A stretch of 64,000 nucleotides of DNA from QWHO01 sp021404945 (GCA_963169765.1 CAUJEN010000082.1:19256-83255), one strand, 5' to 3'; positions 9,341 to 18,672 are shown, numbered from the stretch's first letter. Program-made: numbers and translations. Notes: generated from the sequence alone by a model not told the origin.

Positions 9341-10454
9341 CAAGGTGCCAGGACTTTCGCGGTGATTGAGGTGACTCCTGTCGCTCGCCCACCCAGTCAT
9401 AGGTCGGCCGAACCCGGCCGTCGGCAAAGCGAATTCCTTTGGCTGATCGACCTTGCTGGCCGCGACAGCTCAGCTCCACCACTCCCAACTCGGCCAGCGT
9501 TCGGACCTCATCGGGACGAGAACGCCCGTCCTGGTCGAGATCGCTCCAGAGCCCCAGGCCGTGCAGCTCGGTCCCTCTCAGACGGCCGTCGGCGTCGTCG
9601 TCGAGCGAGGCCAGGGCCTGGTAGCCGTCCTCCCACAGCACGAAGAAGGTCACGTTGCCGAAGAGCTGCAGGCCCGAGGTGATCGGCCGCGAACCGGGCG
9701 CCCACACCAGGAAGGCGGCCCGGGTGTTGGGCCAGCCCCAGCGCCGGTCCAGGCCCGACCCGTCGAGGTCGAAGGCGACTGCGCTGGCCGGATCGATGAG
9801 GTCCTCCAACTCGAGGTCGTCCTCCAAAGGAACGAGAAGCGGAGTGACCGCCCGGGGCAGGCTGGCCACATGCTGGCACTTCTTCTCGATGTCAGAAAGT
9901 TCAGCGGCGTCTTTTTCGGGGTCGAGCAGCACTTTGAGATAGCGGGCCGTCTCCTCGGTCACGGTGGTGCCAAACAGCGGTGTCCGGTACGTTTGCTCGC
10001 GCTGGTAGGCCTGGCGGAAGACCTGGCGCAGGTTCTCGCGGGCCTGCACCTGCTGGCCGGCCTCCATCTGGCACCAGCCCAGCCCGAGCAAGGCCGCCAG
10101 CAGGTCGGGCTCGAGCTCGAGGGCCTTGCGGTAGGCCGTCATGGCAGCCGCGAGGTGGGAGTGAGCGCGCTTTCTCTGCTCTTCCGACGAGGCTGACCGC
10201 ACCTCGCGCGGAGGCATGTCCGTGCCCACGGGAAACTCGGCCCGATAGCGCAAGCTCACGGTCAGAGTGGACGTCTTGAGGGCATACCCGATCATGTGGG
10301 CTCGGAACCAGCGTCTGGCGTCCTCGGGCTCGGCCTGGCAGCGGGCCTTCAGGTTGCGCACCAAGCGCTCTACCGGCACCTCGGCCAGCTCTTGCGGAAC
10401 CGGCACCGCCAGCAGGCTGGCCGCCAGTAGCAAGAGCAGGCCGACCAGGCGCAT
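8769..10454 (-). CDS. Exported TPR and EF-hand-loop protein; 3' part overlaps the sulfatase gene
   Basis: Starts at ATG 10452-10454 with GGAGGG 7 bases upstream. Signal peptide MRLVGLLLLLAASLLAVPVP, TPR-like helices about 97-150, then a beta region with two perfect EF-hand loops (D285-E296 DDDADGRLRGTE and D305-E316 DLDQDGRSRPDE), ending in RFADGRVRPTYDWV at residue 355 (position 9390). Proteins of this kind usually end about here. The frame instead continues without homology for some 200 codons through the sulfatase 5' region to a stop at 8769. In the frame with one base fewer, a TGA lies inside the TYDWV codons, so the natural stop may have been lost through an indel. Only 9390-10454 looks like genuine protein. 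Confidence 0.65.
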   Translation of the reverse strand: MRLVGLLLLLAASLLAVPVPQELAEVPVERLVRNLKARCQAEPEDARRWFRAHMIGYALKTSTLTVSLRYRAEFPVGTDMPPREVRSASSEEQRKRAHSHLAAAMTAYRKALELEPDLLAALLGLGWCQMEAGQQVQARENLRQVFRQAYQREQTYRTPLFGTTVTEETARYLKVLLDPEKDAAELSDIEKKCQHVASLPRAVTPLLVPLEDDLELEDLIDPASAVAFDLDGSGLDRRWGWPNTRAAFLVWAPGSRPITSGLQLFGNVTFFVLWEDGYQALASLDDDADGRLRGTELHGLGLWSDLDQDGRSRPDEVRTLAELGVVELSCRGQQGRSAKGIRFADGRVRPTYDWVGERQESPQSPRKSWHLDAWMDNASPGPVLHTYCGRVGSRARPDGAAHPVAQAAPQHCARRARRQGTARLPGEGALGRPQRRHHRDRRYGLRTGQRLRRAHPDASAGRASQPGTQLQPVPHHGPLLTHPCRAADRTQSPHQQHGLDHRDCHLLPRQHRDAPELGSASGGNATPERLCHRCLRKIARNSGLGDQCRRTYRSLAYPLGL

Positions 10455-10646
10455 AGCTGCTCCCTCCTGAAACCGGCATCGAACAGCGTTCGAAGGACAT
10501 GGTTGTCCTCCCTGCCCTGAGAGAACGTGGAAGGTCCAGGCTGAGCAGCCGCTCCACCACCAGGACGGTTGATTTGACCGAAGGGTCTGCCCGGTCGCAG
10601 GGAGAACTTTCCAGAGGTCTTTTCCTGGGAGGGCTTGCTCGTCGGC

Positions 10647-12130
10647 ATGGAGATCCGCGGATTCAATCCCCTGCAACAACCTGGCTGGAGCCTTCCGCAG
10701 ACCGCTTCCGGAGGCTCGCGGCCCGATAGCGTGCATCTTTCGTCCGGGGCGGGCTGGACGCCGATGCGGCCGGTGGCGGCGGCTGGAAGGGGCCCGGAGA
10801 AGCCCTCCGGAAAGTCGCTGGCCAGGACCGCCTCAGAAGTCCTGCAGCGCCTCGGACTGGGCTGGCTGACCCCGGACCAGGCCACCAGGCCGCCCGGGCA
10901 GAGCGAGCTCCCCGAGTCTCAGGCCCGACGGAGCCGTTTGACCGAGTCCGTGCGAGAGGGCCTGGTTGCCCTCACGAAGCACGGCCGTCCCGCCGGCGCT
11001 CCCGAGGGCCAGAGCGGCTCGGTGACGACCGAGCAAGCGCTCGAGAACCTGCGCTCGGGCAAGGGAGCTTACCTCAGCGCCGATGTCTATTGCTATAACG
11101 TCAAGAGCCTGGACGAGGCTGGATTCTTCCTCTTCATGCTTGGCCTGGGCAGCGAAGCCGAGCTGGAGCGTCCCGAGCTGGCCCGATCTTGCCCCTGCTC
11201 GAGCAGCCCGGTCGGCAGGAGCGGCTGGCCAACCTCGAGTGCGCCGGCTGGCTGGCGGCCGGGGACGCCGGGCGCAGGCAGCAGACGGCCCAGTACTTCC
11301 AGCTGCTGCAGGCTGCCGAGGTGGGCGCGGAGCAGCGAGCCGCCCTGGCGGGGCCGCTCAAGGGCAGCAAGCTGGCCGAGGTGGAGGACTATCTGGGCCT
11401 GAAAGCGCGGGCTGCGGACAGCGAGCTGGCCCGACTGGGTCGAGCCGCCAGCCTGCTGGCAAAGAGCCAGTCCCCAGAGAAGGCCACGGCCGAGCTGGCC
11501 CGGCGACTGGGTGGAGAGGGGTGGTCCGCCGAGGCGGCCGCGCTGGTCTCGCTGGGCGCGTCTGCCGAAGACGTCGCCCGCCAGTTAGGCTCACACGAGG
11601 CCCTGCGGACGGCAGCGCCGCTTCTTGCCGAGCTGGGCCGGCGGGGCGAGGATGCCGGCCGGGTGGTTCCGGCTCTGACCGTTCCGTTCGGCCAGGAAGG
11701 CTTAGCCGAGCGCTGCCAGAGTGCCTTGAGCTGGCTCGAGGCCTGCCCCGGCGATCTGCGCCAGGCCGGCGAAGACTGGGCGACGCTCACGGCCCGTCTC
11801 GGCCCCGGCGAAGGCCTGGCCGACACGGTGGATGCGGGGGTGCGCCTGCGGGCCATGCTGGTCCAGCGCTCCGACTTCCTGACCGTGGTCGAGAAGTTGC
11901 ACGCCATGGGCCGCCGGGGCCAGGCGCCGGCCCGATTCTCCGAAGCCCTGGGCTCGTTCACCGCCGCCGCGGCTCGTCTGGGGCCGGATACCCTGTTCAA
12001 AAGCCTGGACGTGCAAGCGGTGCTCTCGGAGATGACCCGACCCGGCGCTTCGCATGCCAGCAGCTCGGCCATTCGAGAGGAGGGGGCTCAGGTGACCCTG
12101 CCCGGCGTGAGGCTGCGCAAGAGGGTCTGA
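10647..12130 (+). pseudogene. Frameshifted accessory protein with leader and C-terminal tag
   Basis: One protein in two frames. Frame one (ATG 10647) gives MEIRGFNPLQQ, a Ser/Pro leader with PDSVHLSSG at 26-34, and a helical region to about ELARS near 11186. From there the protein-like sequence continues in another frame as ILPLLEQPGRQERLANL through a long Ala/Leu/Glu-rich helical domain to GAQVTLPGVRLRKRV. A single missing base near 11180-11190 accounts for the break. It could be real inactivation, a programmed shift, or a sequencing error; no slippery heptamer is obvious. It ends in the basic tag shared by several proteins of this window. Function unknown. Confidence 0.6.
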
Positions 12131-12183
12131 CCCCGGTCGCTTGACCGTGCGGTGAGCGGGGGCGAACTCATCGCCCAGGGCGC

Positions 12184-12774
12184 TCAGACTTCTCTGGATC
12201 GGCGCATGGCCAGCCTGACTCCGCCCAGGATGGCAGCGCCGCCGGCCATCCCCACGCCCGTTCCGGCGCAGTTTGCCGCGTGGCTGCGCTGGAGGAGACT
12301 GGTGACCTGCTCGGGGAGGTCGGCTCGCTTGAGGTGTCCCCAGCCCAATTCGATCTCCTGGCCCTGCTTGTTGCGCACCAGGGCCAACTGCAGGTCTCCC
12401 CGCTCTTCGAGCCGCACCATCTCGGCTCCGCTCTGGAAGAGCTCACGGGTGGGAGGGCTGAGCAAGGCAGGGCAGACCAGGCCCACTTTGTCGCCCTGCA
12501 CCGGGACGCTGACCAGGCAGAAGGCGGCCAGGCTGGAGGCCAGGCTATCGCGCGGCACGGAGGTCAGGCAGTCGGCCTTGACGTCGCGGACCTCTCCCCG
12601 GAGGTTGATCAGTCGGGCCATCTTGCCGGTCATCTCCTCGATCCCCACCGGCACCTGGTAGAACTCGTCCGGCCCTGCCAGGAGGTCGTCGCGCAGAGTC
12701 CCCCACTGACCACTCTTCAGGGGGCCGGTGTACTTCTCTGCGCGGGGGTCGCCGAGGGGGAAACGAATCGCCAT
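12184..12774 (-). CDS. Unknown protein with C-terminal membrane segment
   Basis: 196 residues from ATG 12772-12774 (AGGAGG upstream; an earlier in-frame TTG has no ribosome site). Begins MAIRFPLGDP, the M-x-I pattern seen in neighbours, followed by a mixed alpha/beta domain and a C-terminal Gly-rich hydrophobic segment GVGMAGGAAILGGVRL ending in basic residues. Convergent with the frameshifted gene at 10647-12130 and 59 bp downstream of 12834-13790 on the same strand, so probably its operon partner. No family recognised. Confidence 0.6.
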   Translation of the reverse strand: MAIRFPLGDPRAEKYTGPLKSGQWGTLRDDLLAGPDEFYQVPVGIEEMTGKMARLINLRGEVRDVKADCLTSVPRDSLASSLAAFCLVSVPVQGDKVGLVCPALLSPPTRELFQSGAEMVRLEERGDLQLALVRNKQGQEIELGWGHLKRADLPEQVTSLLQRSHAANCAGTGVGMAGGAAILGGVRLAMRRSREV

Positions 12775-12833
12775 GCCAGCATCCGATCCTCCTGTCCCCA
12801 AAAAAAGCTCAAGAAGTCTTGAGGTGGCAAAGC

Positions 12834-13790
12834 TCAGCCGCGCACCTTCACGGGTACGCGCACTCCTCCCACCACCACTGAGCCCTGGCGAACCTCCAGG
12901 CCGCTGGCGCCATCGGGGTTGGACCCGAGCCTGCCTACCTCCTTCAGCTCGCCCAGTTGCAGCTCCCAGCGGTCCAACGTGTCTCGCAGCAAGGCCTGCT
13001 GATCGCTCTTGTCCTGCAAAAAGATGCCGGCTCCGAACAGCCCGCTCATCAAGACCGAGTTCACGATGCCGACCGTGGGGGCCAGCTTGGCCGTGACCAT
13101 GAGGGCGAGCATGTTGACCGTTCCGCCCCCGAAGAGCAGCATCGAGCGATCGCGCATCTTCTTGCCTCGCAGCTCGGAGGCGGCCCGCATGCTGTCCAGG
13201 GTTTCTCCCACTGCGCCGCGCACCCGTTTGAGGTCTTCCTCGACCTGCTTCTGGGCTCCGGGGTGGTCAGCCAGGCCCTGCTTGACGTTCTCGAGCAGCT
13301 CGATCAGCTCGGCTTTGGTGGCCGTGCCGTCGCTCCCGGCCAGCTTGCGGGCCAGCTCGCCCTGACCGGCGGGGACGGTGCCTTCGTGGCGCAGCTGCTG
13401 GCTCCAGTGGGTCAGCACCGCTTGCTTGTGCCAGGTGCGGTCGATCTTGTCTCCGGTCATGCCGCCTTTGGCCACCAGGGCCGCTCCGCCGAAGGTAGAG
13501 GCGAACTGGAGGGCCGTGACCCAACCCGAGGTGGGCCCCCCGGCGCTGAGCACGGCGTTGACCCCGGCTACCGCGAACAGGCCCAGCCCGGCGGCCAGGC
13601 AGCGGTGGCGGGTCTGCAAGAGCTGCTGGCGTTCGAGCTGGGTCTGGTAGAGCGCGTCGCCGAGCGTCTCGCCCGGCAGCTTGTCGATCAGGTCGGCGTG
13701 GTAGCGGGTGGTAGCCGGGTCAGCGCTGCGATCAGCCCGCTCGCGGATCAGTCGCACCACCTCGCTGCGGGGAGTGGAGAGCACCTGCAT
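12834..13790 (-). CDS. Helical membrane protein with C-terminal VVVGGVRVP tag
   Basis: 318 residues, ATG with GGAGGG 6 bases upstream. Begins MQVLSTPRSEVV. It has a hydrophobic pair at about 70-115, a central charged coiled-coil-like region (LAEHP... to AASELRGKK, 145-225), and a second hydrophobic pair at about 228-268, then a polar stretch and the terminal SVVVGGVRVPVKVRG. Layout (coiled coil, membrane hairpin, tag) resembles the smaller proteins at 35876 and 49698. No known domain. Probably the first gene of an operon with 12184-12774. Confidence 0.65.
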   Translation of the reverse strand: MQVLSTPRSEVVRLIRERADRSADPATTRYHADLIDKLPGETLGDALYQTQLERQQLLQTRHRCLAAGLGLFAVAGVNAVLSAGGPTSGWVTALQFASTFGGAALVAKGGMTGDKIDRTWHKQAVLTHWSQQLRHEGTVPAGQGELARKLAGSDGTATKAELIELLENVKQGLADHPGAQKQVEEDLKRVRGAVGETLDSMRAASELRGKKMRDRSMLLFGGGTVNMLALMVTAKLAPTVGIVNSVLMSGLFGAGIFLQDKSDQQALLRDTLDRWELQLGELKEVGRLGSNPDGASGLEVRQGSVVVGGVRVPVKVRG

Positions 13791-14074
13791 CTAAGCCCTC
13801 CAGCCTGGTCTTGCGGTCAGCCTGGAGGAGAGGCTCCGGAGAGCATGGAGAGGGGAGCGATTTGCGCCCGGCGGGCAGGTGACGGCCATGGTTGGAGTTT
13901 AGCCACGGGGGCTGAAAAATAGCTCATACAGGACTCGCGACCTTGCGCAAGGCCAGGCCTGAAATCTGGCGCCGTCAAGATTCTTCATGGAGGCCCGCAG
14001 TGGCCGCCTGTCACGGTTGAGTTGAGACTTGAAAGCTCTTGCAGTCTGAGGTGTCCTGAGAGCGTTCCGCTGGC

Positions 14075-15154
14075 TTACTTCGGTCCAAAGGGTACATCTC
14101 GCTCTTGGAAGCCGCAAGCCACTCTGTGCCCGGAAGAGGCGACCAGGGCTCCCGGAGTAGTGGAGCGAGCCATCTTGCCACCAGACATAGGTGCCGGCCG
14201 GCAGCTTGGGGCCGCTGGGAGAGGCTTTGCGCACTTCATTCCAGGCCAGCTGGTAGAAGGGGTCGATGAGCGCCTCGGCAGTCACGCTGGTCTTGGTGTT
14301 GTCGTAGACCGCCGTCAGGTTGCCATCTTGACTCTTGACCTCTCCTTTGTCTGACTTGTAGTTTTCCGCCGGGTCACCGTTCTCGACCCGGACCAGGCCT
14401 TTGGACCTGATGGTCGGCGTGGTGGCGTCCTTGGAGCCGACTTCCACGTAACCGGAGCTGCCCGGTCGCAAGGTCACCGAAAAGTCGTTGCCGGCCATGC
14501 TGGCGGCTGTCTCGACGGTCGGTCCCAGATTGGGGATCTGGTAGATGGCTTCGAGCACCTTACGGGTCGCCCCCCCGGTGGCCGCGTTGGGGCTGGCCGG
14601 AGAGAGCTGGGAGCAGCCCCGGCCCGCTTTGCCTTCTACGGCGAGGCAGACCGACCAGACCGGAGTCTGAAAAGCGACCGGGCTGGCTGCGGTGACCGAA
14701 AAACCAGGCCCATCGGCCCGGGGCACGTCGGCCGGGCCCGCCCCGATCAGGTTGTTGACCGACAAGTACGGGCTGTTGACGGTGAGGCCCGGGTCGCTCA
14801 GCCCGTCGCCACCGGCGGGGCCGTCCTGAAAATTGAAGCGCAAGCGAAACTGGCTCCTCGTCCTGATCGGACAGCTCACGGAAGTTGCAGTCCGTTCCGT
14901 TCACCCGGGTCGTCTTGCGCGTGTCGGCGTTGGTAAAAAAGAGCTGGCCCGTGCGATAATGAAGCAGAGCCTGGCGGGGGCCACCTCAAGGTCATCGAGC
15001 CGCACGTGAGCCCCAGGATCGCTGCCGATGGTCGTCTGGGCCCGGCACAAGGGGATTCGCTCCTGGCATCCGTCCGGAGACTGAACCAGCAGATCCAACC
15101 CGGTCCGGAGAAAGGCCTCGGAGTCGCTGGTCTCACATCATCTGAAGTACCCAT
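14075..15154 (-). pseudogene. FHA-domain protein gene broken by several frameshifts
   Basis: Read from ATG 15152-15154 the protein-like sequence changes frame at least four times. MGTSDDVRPATPRPFSGPG is followed in another frame by LDLLVQSPDGCQERIPL and the FHA core TIGSDPGAHVRLDDLEVAP. Then come LHYRTGQLFFTNADTRKTT and RVNGTDCNFRELSDQDE, next QFRLRFNFQDGPAGG in a further frame, and finally TTPGALVASSGHRVACGF with stop at 14075. FHA domains bind phosphothreonine; the large middle part is a beta-rich domain of unknown class. The density of lesions in one gene, with clean neighbours, argues for decay rather than poor sequence. The stretch 13791-14074 beyond it holds nothing recognisable. Confidence 0.65.
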
Positions 15155-15288
15155 GGCCTTGCCCTGGTTATACCACTTTTTGGCAAACCTCACAGGTCGG
15201 GAGCGTGGCGGTGGCGCCTGAGGAATCCCGATGAGAGTCGGCGCCTGGCCAGGCCGGTCTCGGGCCTATCCTGGCGGCTCAGAAGCTC

Positions 15289-17154
15289 TCAGGGGTTGTC
15301 GATACCCACCAGGGTGGGGCCGTCCGGGCTCAGGCCCAGCCGGGCAGCCTTGGCGGCCGGGTCGAAACGATAGTTGGCCACAAAGTCGCGACCGTGGCGC
15401 TTGAGGTAGAGGTGCATCACCTCGCGGTACCTCAGGTGCATCCACAAAGGGTCGCCGTAGGCCAGAGCACAGCGGAACTTGCAAAGCTGGGCCAGTTTCC
15501 GGGCTCTTTGCTTGGCCCCTTCGTCGGAGACCCGGTAATCGAGGTTGGCCGACAGCTCCTCCGGGTCGCCGACCATCTCAAGGATTCCCAGGGTGGAAGG
15601 GTCGGTGTGCAGCTTGGCGTGCTTGTTCAAGGTGAACACACTGCGGCCGTAGGAATGGATGATGTCGGTGTTGCTCTCGATCATCTCGATGGTCTGCAGT
15701 CCTTCTTCTTCGGTCTCACTGGGAAATCCAAAGAAGATGTAGCAGAAATTCCAGATGCCGGAATCGCTCGAATTTTTCAGGATTTCAAGACGCTTGTCCA
15801 GCTTGATGCCCTTGTTGATGAGCTTCATGATGCGATCGGAGCCGGACTCCAGGCCCCAGAGCAGCATCGTCAAGCCTCCCTGACGCAGGCGATCGAGCCG
15901 TTGGGTGGTAAAGCTGGTCTCCAGTCTTCCGTTACCGTACCAATGGACCTTCAGTCCTCGTTGCTCGATGCAATCGACAACACGCTCCATGTAACGGGGA
16001 ACAATGCACTCGTCGATGAAGCAATAGTCGGAAACTCCCCACTTCTCTTGCAGCGCTTGCATTTCATCCACGAGATTCTCTACCGAGCGATTGTCCGGGC
16101 AGACGCCATAGTCGGTATCGCAGAAGGTGCACTTCTTCCAGTAGCAGCCCTTGCTCGAGCGAATCGTCAAGACCGGCTCGGGAGAGAAATAGTCGGCCAG
16201 AGGAAGGCCTTCCAGCGAAGGCAGGGCACGAGAGTTCAACGACAGGCCGGAGCATTCGAACGTGTAGACGGGCTTTTCGTCGGGGTCGGCGTAGACGAGC
16301 CCGGGAACCCGGCTCAGGTCGTGACCGTGCTCGAGGGCGTGCAACAGGCCGTCGAGGGGTGTTTCGCCTTCCCCGAGGATCACGCTGTGAGCAAAGGAGG
16401 TCAAGAACTCGGGCGAGCGCAAGACGCCCTCCTTGATGCGGATCAGATGGTTCCCGCCCAGCGTGACGTGGGCCGTCCCTCGACGCCGCAGCAGCCAGGC
16501 CAGCGTGAGGCCGGGAACGAGCTGGGCGTGAGCATTGATGGAGATGCCGATGACGTCGGGGCGGTAGGCCTGGATCTCGGCAAGCTGAGCCTCGAAGTAG
16601 GTCAGGTAGGGATTCTCATCGCGATTGGTGGCAAAGGCCTTCACCGCCTCCACCGTGAGGGGAAGCCTGGGAATCACAAGATCGTTGAAGCGAACCCGGA
16701 TCGGCCAGTAGGGGAGCGAAGCGATATCCAGGGCCCGATCCACCGTGACGTAGGCCCAGGTCAACTGGATCGGGTCATAGAATTTTTCGGGGTCGTCGAA
16801 AACGGAGACGGCTTCATCGATATCTTCCAGAGTGCGGCGATTGTCCTGAGCGAGCACCTGCTCGATTTGCAGCAGCCTGACATTCTCGCGATCGGTTCTG
16901 GCTGTGCGCTCGCCGAGACGGAGGTTGAGAAGGGTCTTGGGCATCAGGTGCTGGATCGCATTGCGCGCCTTGGCCAGCGAGAACTCAAGATATTTGCGAG
17001 TCAGGACGCGGCGATAGTAGCGCACGTTCAGGTCGAGCAGCTTGACCTCGTGCCCGCGCTCGCGCAGGTGACCGTTGAGGGCTGCCAGCGCAAAATGCGG
17101 GTTCAGCGGGGTCCACTGGGGCGGGAACACCAGCAATACCCTGGGCTTCTCCAT
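15289..17154 (-). CDS. B12-binding-domain radical SAM protein
   Basis: 621 residues. N-terminal cobalamin-binding-like Rossmann domain (VLLVFPPQWTPLNPHFALAAL, with INAHAQLVPGLTLAWLLRR and VTLGGNHLI). The radical SAM core has cluster cysteines C337-x4-C342-x2-C345 in SSKGCYWKKCTFCDTDYG and the later LWGLESGSDRIMKLINKGI strand motif. Such enzymes typically methylate unactivated carbons or rearrange substrates; relatives include RiPP maturases and bacteriochlorophyll or lipid enzymes. ATG start has GGGAGGA upstream. Third gene of an operon with 17254-17544 and 17531-18385, which may encode its substrate or partner. Confidence 0.88.
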   Translation of the reverse strand: MEKPRVLLVFPPQWTPLNPHFALAALNGHLRERGHEVKLLDLNVRYYRRVLTRKYLEFSLAKARNAIQHLMPKTLLNLRLGERTARTDRENVRLLQIEQVLAQDNRRTLEDIDEAVSVFDDPEKFYDPIQLTWAYVTVDRALDIASLPYWPIRVRFNDLVIPRLPLTVEAVKAFATNRDENPYLTYFEAQLAEIQAYRPDVIGISINAHAQLVPGLTLAWLLRRRGTAHVTLGGNHLIRIKEGVLRSPEFLTSFAHSVILGEGETPLDGLLHALEHGHDLSRVPGLVYADPDEKPVYTFECSGLSLNSRALPSLEGLPLADYFSPEPVLTIRSSKGCYWKKCTFCDTDYGVCPDNRSVENLVDEMQALQEKWGVSDYCFIDECIVPRYMERVVDCIEQRGLKVHWYGNGRLETSFTTQRLDRLRQGGLTMLLWGLESGSDRIMKLINKGIKLDKRLEILKNSSDSGIWNFCYIFFGFPSETEEEGLQTIEMIESNTDIIHSYGRSVFTLNKHAKLHTDPSTLGILEMVGDPEELSANLDYRVSDEGAKQRARKLAQLCKFRCALAYGDPLWMHLRYREVMHLYLKRHGRDFVANYRFDPAAKAARLGLSPDGPTLVGIDNP

Positions 17155-17253
17155 CTCGTCCTCCCATTCTCAGGCTCCGGCCCGAGCCAGGTCAACCCCC
17201 CCGACAGGTAGGCCGTCCGAGAGACTCCGGGAGGGCCATGGGCGAGCCGGCTC

Positions 17254-17544
17254 TCAGGACTCGGCCTCGGCCAACTCGGCCACTTCGTCCGGATAGCGCC
17301 CCAGGAAGCTCGCGACCCGATCCATCAGCGGCAGCACTTTCTGGCTGTAGATCGAGTGGATCTCGGACATGGTTTGATCATAGAAGTGGCATTCGTCGTG
17401 CAGACGGTCCATCTCTTCGTCGTTGCCGAAAAAGTTGGAGTAAAGCAGCTGGTCCTTGAGGTCTTGCACGCGTCGCATCGAGTCGACGTAATCTTGCATC
17501 ATGTCCAGGATCTGCTCCTGGGTGAGGTCGTCACACTGCGGCAT
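17254..17544 (-). CDS. 96-aa helical acidic protein in radical SAM operon
   Basis: A short acidic, Met-rich, probably all-helical protein (MPQCDDLTQEQILDMMQDYV at its start, then charged helices with MDRLHDECHFYDQ). Two Cys only. Its ATG lies inside the 3' end of the upstream EF-hand gene (14-bp overlap) and has AAGGAAGG upstream, so translation is coupled. The radical SAM gene follows 99 bp later. No family recognised. Possible roles are a recognition or chaperone subunit for the radical SAM enzyme; this rests on context only. Confidence 0.72.
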   Translation of the reverse strand: MPQCDDLTQEQILDMMQDYVDSMRRVQDLKDQLLYSNFFGNDEEMDRLHDECHFYDQTMSEIHSIYSQKVLPLMDRVASFLGRYPDEVAELAEAES

Positions 17545-18385
17545 AGGGCCTTCCTTTCAGCAAACCAGCCAGGTCGTAGGCGGCGGTGAACATGTTGCAG
17601 CACTGACAGTTGGCCATCTTCAAGGAAAGCTCTTCGACGGAGGGGATGTTGGGAGGGGTGATGTTCAACTTGCCCAGCTGGGGGTTGAGCGCGCTTTTTT
17701 GCCACAGGTCAAAAGCCGTCTCGGTGCCTTCGTAGCCGGCCGCCGCCATGTCCTTGTCGGTGGCCCGCAAGGCATCCCTGATGGCCAGATAGTCCTGGTC
17801 AGCACCACCCAGGCCATACATGCCCGCGCCGAGCGCCCCAAGCTTCTTGGCGTCTTTCTCCGCTTTGTGCTGCGCCGCCAGAATGTCCAGTGTGCTCTTG
17901 AGCTGCGAGAGGTTGACCCCGTGTTTTTGCTCGATGGCCGAGAGGGCTTTGTTGAAGTTTACGTCCTCGCTGCCAAGCTGGCCATCGCCGCTGGTGTCGA
18001 TGAAAACATCCCCGTTTTGGAAACGGATGGCCTTCTTCCCGTCAACGTTGGTGAGCTCCGCGGCGTAGCCTCGATTCTGCAGCTCTTTGAGCATGTCTTC
18101 GACTTTCATCTCCGACTTGCCACGGTTGGCCAGCATCTGACCGATCTCGATGGCCGTGTCCGCGTCGGTGATCACCGACTTGCCGTCGAAATAGTCCGTG
18201 TCCCCTTTCTGGGTGCTCTTTCCGGCATCCAGCTCGCGGCCCGCCGGAGGAGGGGCCGTTCCGGTAGCCCGCGCCGCTGCGCCACGGTCGTCCTGGGGCG
18301 GCGGAGCGACCTCGGGAGCTGCCGCTGCCGGGCTGCCCGATCTGGTCTCATTTACATTCTCGGTTTTCTTGACTTCGTCGGTCAT
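17531..18385 (-). CDS. EF-hand protein with CxCC near the C-terminus
   Basis: 284 residues. Disordered Pro/Ala-rich N-terminus (1-60), then a folded region with one EF-hand-like loop D130-D141 (DTSGDGQLGSED), and a helical C-terminal part ending NCQCCNMFTAAYDLAGLL. The CxCC is at about 260-263. First gene of a three-gene operon (AGGAGG 5 bases before ATG). No signal peptide. The Cys cluster close to the end, in an operon with a B12-type radical SAM enzyme, makes a modified peptide or protein substrate conceivable, but there is no recognised leader or cleavage motif. Confidence 0.7.
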   Translation of the reverse strand: MTDEVKKTENVNETRSGSPAAAAPEVAPPPQDDRGAAARATGTAPPPAGRELDAGKSTQKGDTDYFDGKSVITDADTAIEIGQMLANRGKSEMKVEDMLKELQNRGYAAELTNVDGKKAIRFQNGDVFIDTSGDGQLGSEDVNFNKALSAIEQKHGVNLSQLKSTLDILAAQHKAEKDAKKLGALGAGMYGLGGADQDYLAIRDALRATDKDMAAAGYEGTETAFDLWQKSALNPQLGKLNITPPNIPSVEELSLKMANCQCCNMFTAAYDLAGLLKGRPYAAV

Positions 18386-18517
18386 GGAGCCTCCTGGGTG
18401 AACATTGCTCGAATCTTAGCAGGCTCAGGATAGACGAGCCTTCCCACCACGTGGGGCCACCGCATGTTAACATTCCTGTTTGGCGGTGAACGAATTGCGG
18501 ACAGGTTGTTGCGCCGA

Positions 18518-18526
18518 TGTTACAAT
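18518..18526 (+). promoter_or_regulatory. Extended -10 promoter element for the amine-utilisation operon
   Basis: TGT followed by TACAAT (18521-18526) matches the extended -10 form TGnTANAAT, about 145 bp before the ligase start. A TTGCGG lies 20 bp upstream, too far for a standard -35, consistent with reliance on the extended -10. The 18386-18672 gap between divergent operons holds no other gene. Confidence 0.4.
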
Positions 18527-18672
18527 GTTGGGGTGAGCTCCCAGCCCTCGGGCAAGTGCCGGGGCGGCACTTCTGCTCGGGCCGGCGGCCAACCGTCGAG
18601 GATGTCCCCGGACCAGGACTGTTTCGCGTACGCAAAGAACCAGCGCCGCGCCAGTGAAAGGTGGGTTTTCCG

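Noticed and set aside
12184..12235. End of the 12184-12774 protein (ILGGVRLAMRRS) as another copy of the C-terminal tag
   Set aside because: The GGVRL lies within a Gly-rich membrane helix, so the match may be accidental; it is not counted among the seven.
15394..17211. 605-codon plus-strand frame opposite the radical SAM gene
   Set aside because: The minus-strand gene has recognisable motifs and ribosome sites; the opposite frame is a codon-bias shadow of GC-rich DNA without any motif.
17531..18385. Calling the EF-hand protein a RiPP precursor
   Set aside because: It is 284 residues with a folded region and no leader/core cleavage motif; kept only as a hypothesis in the findings.
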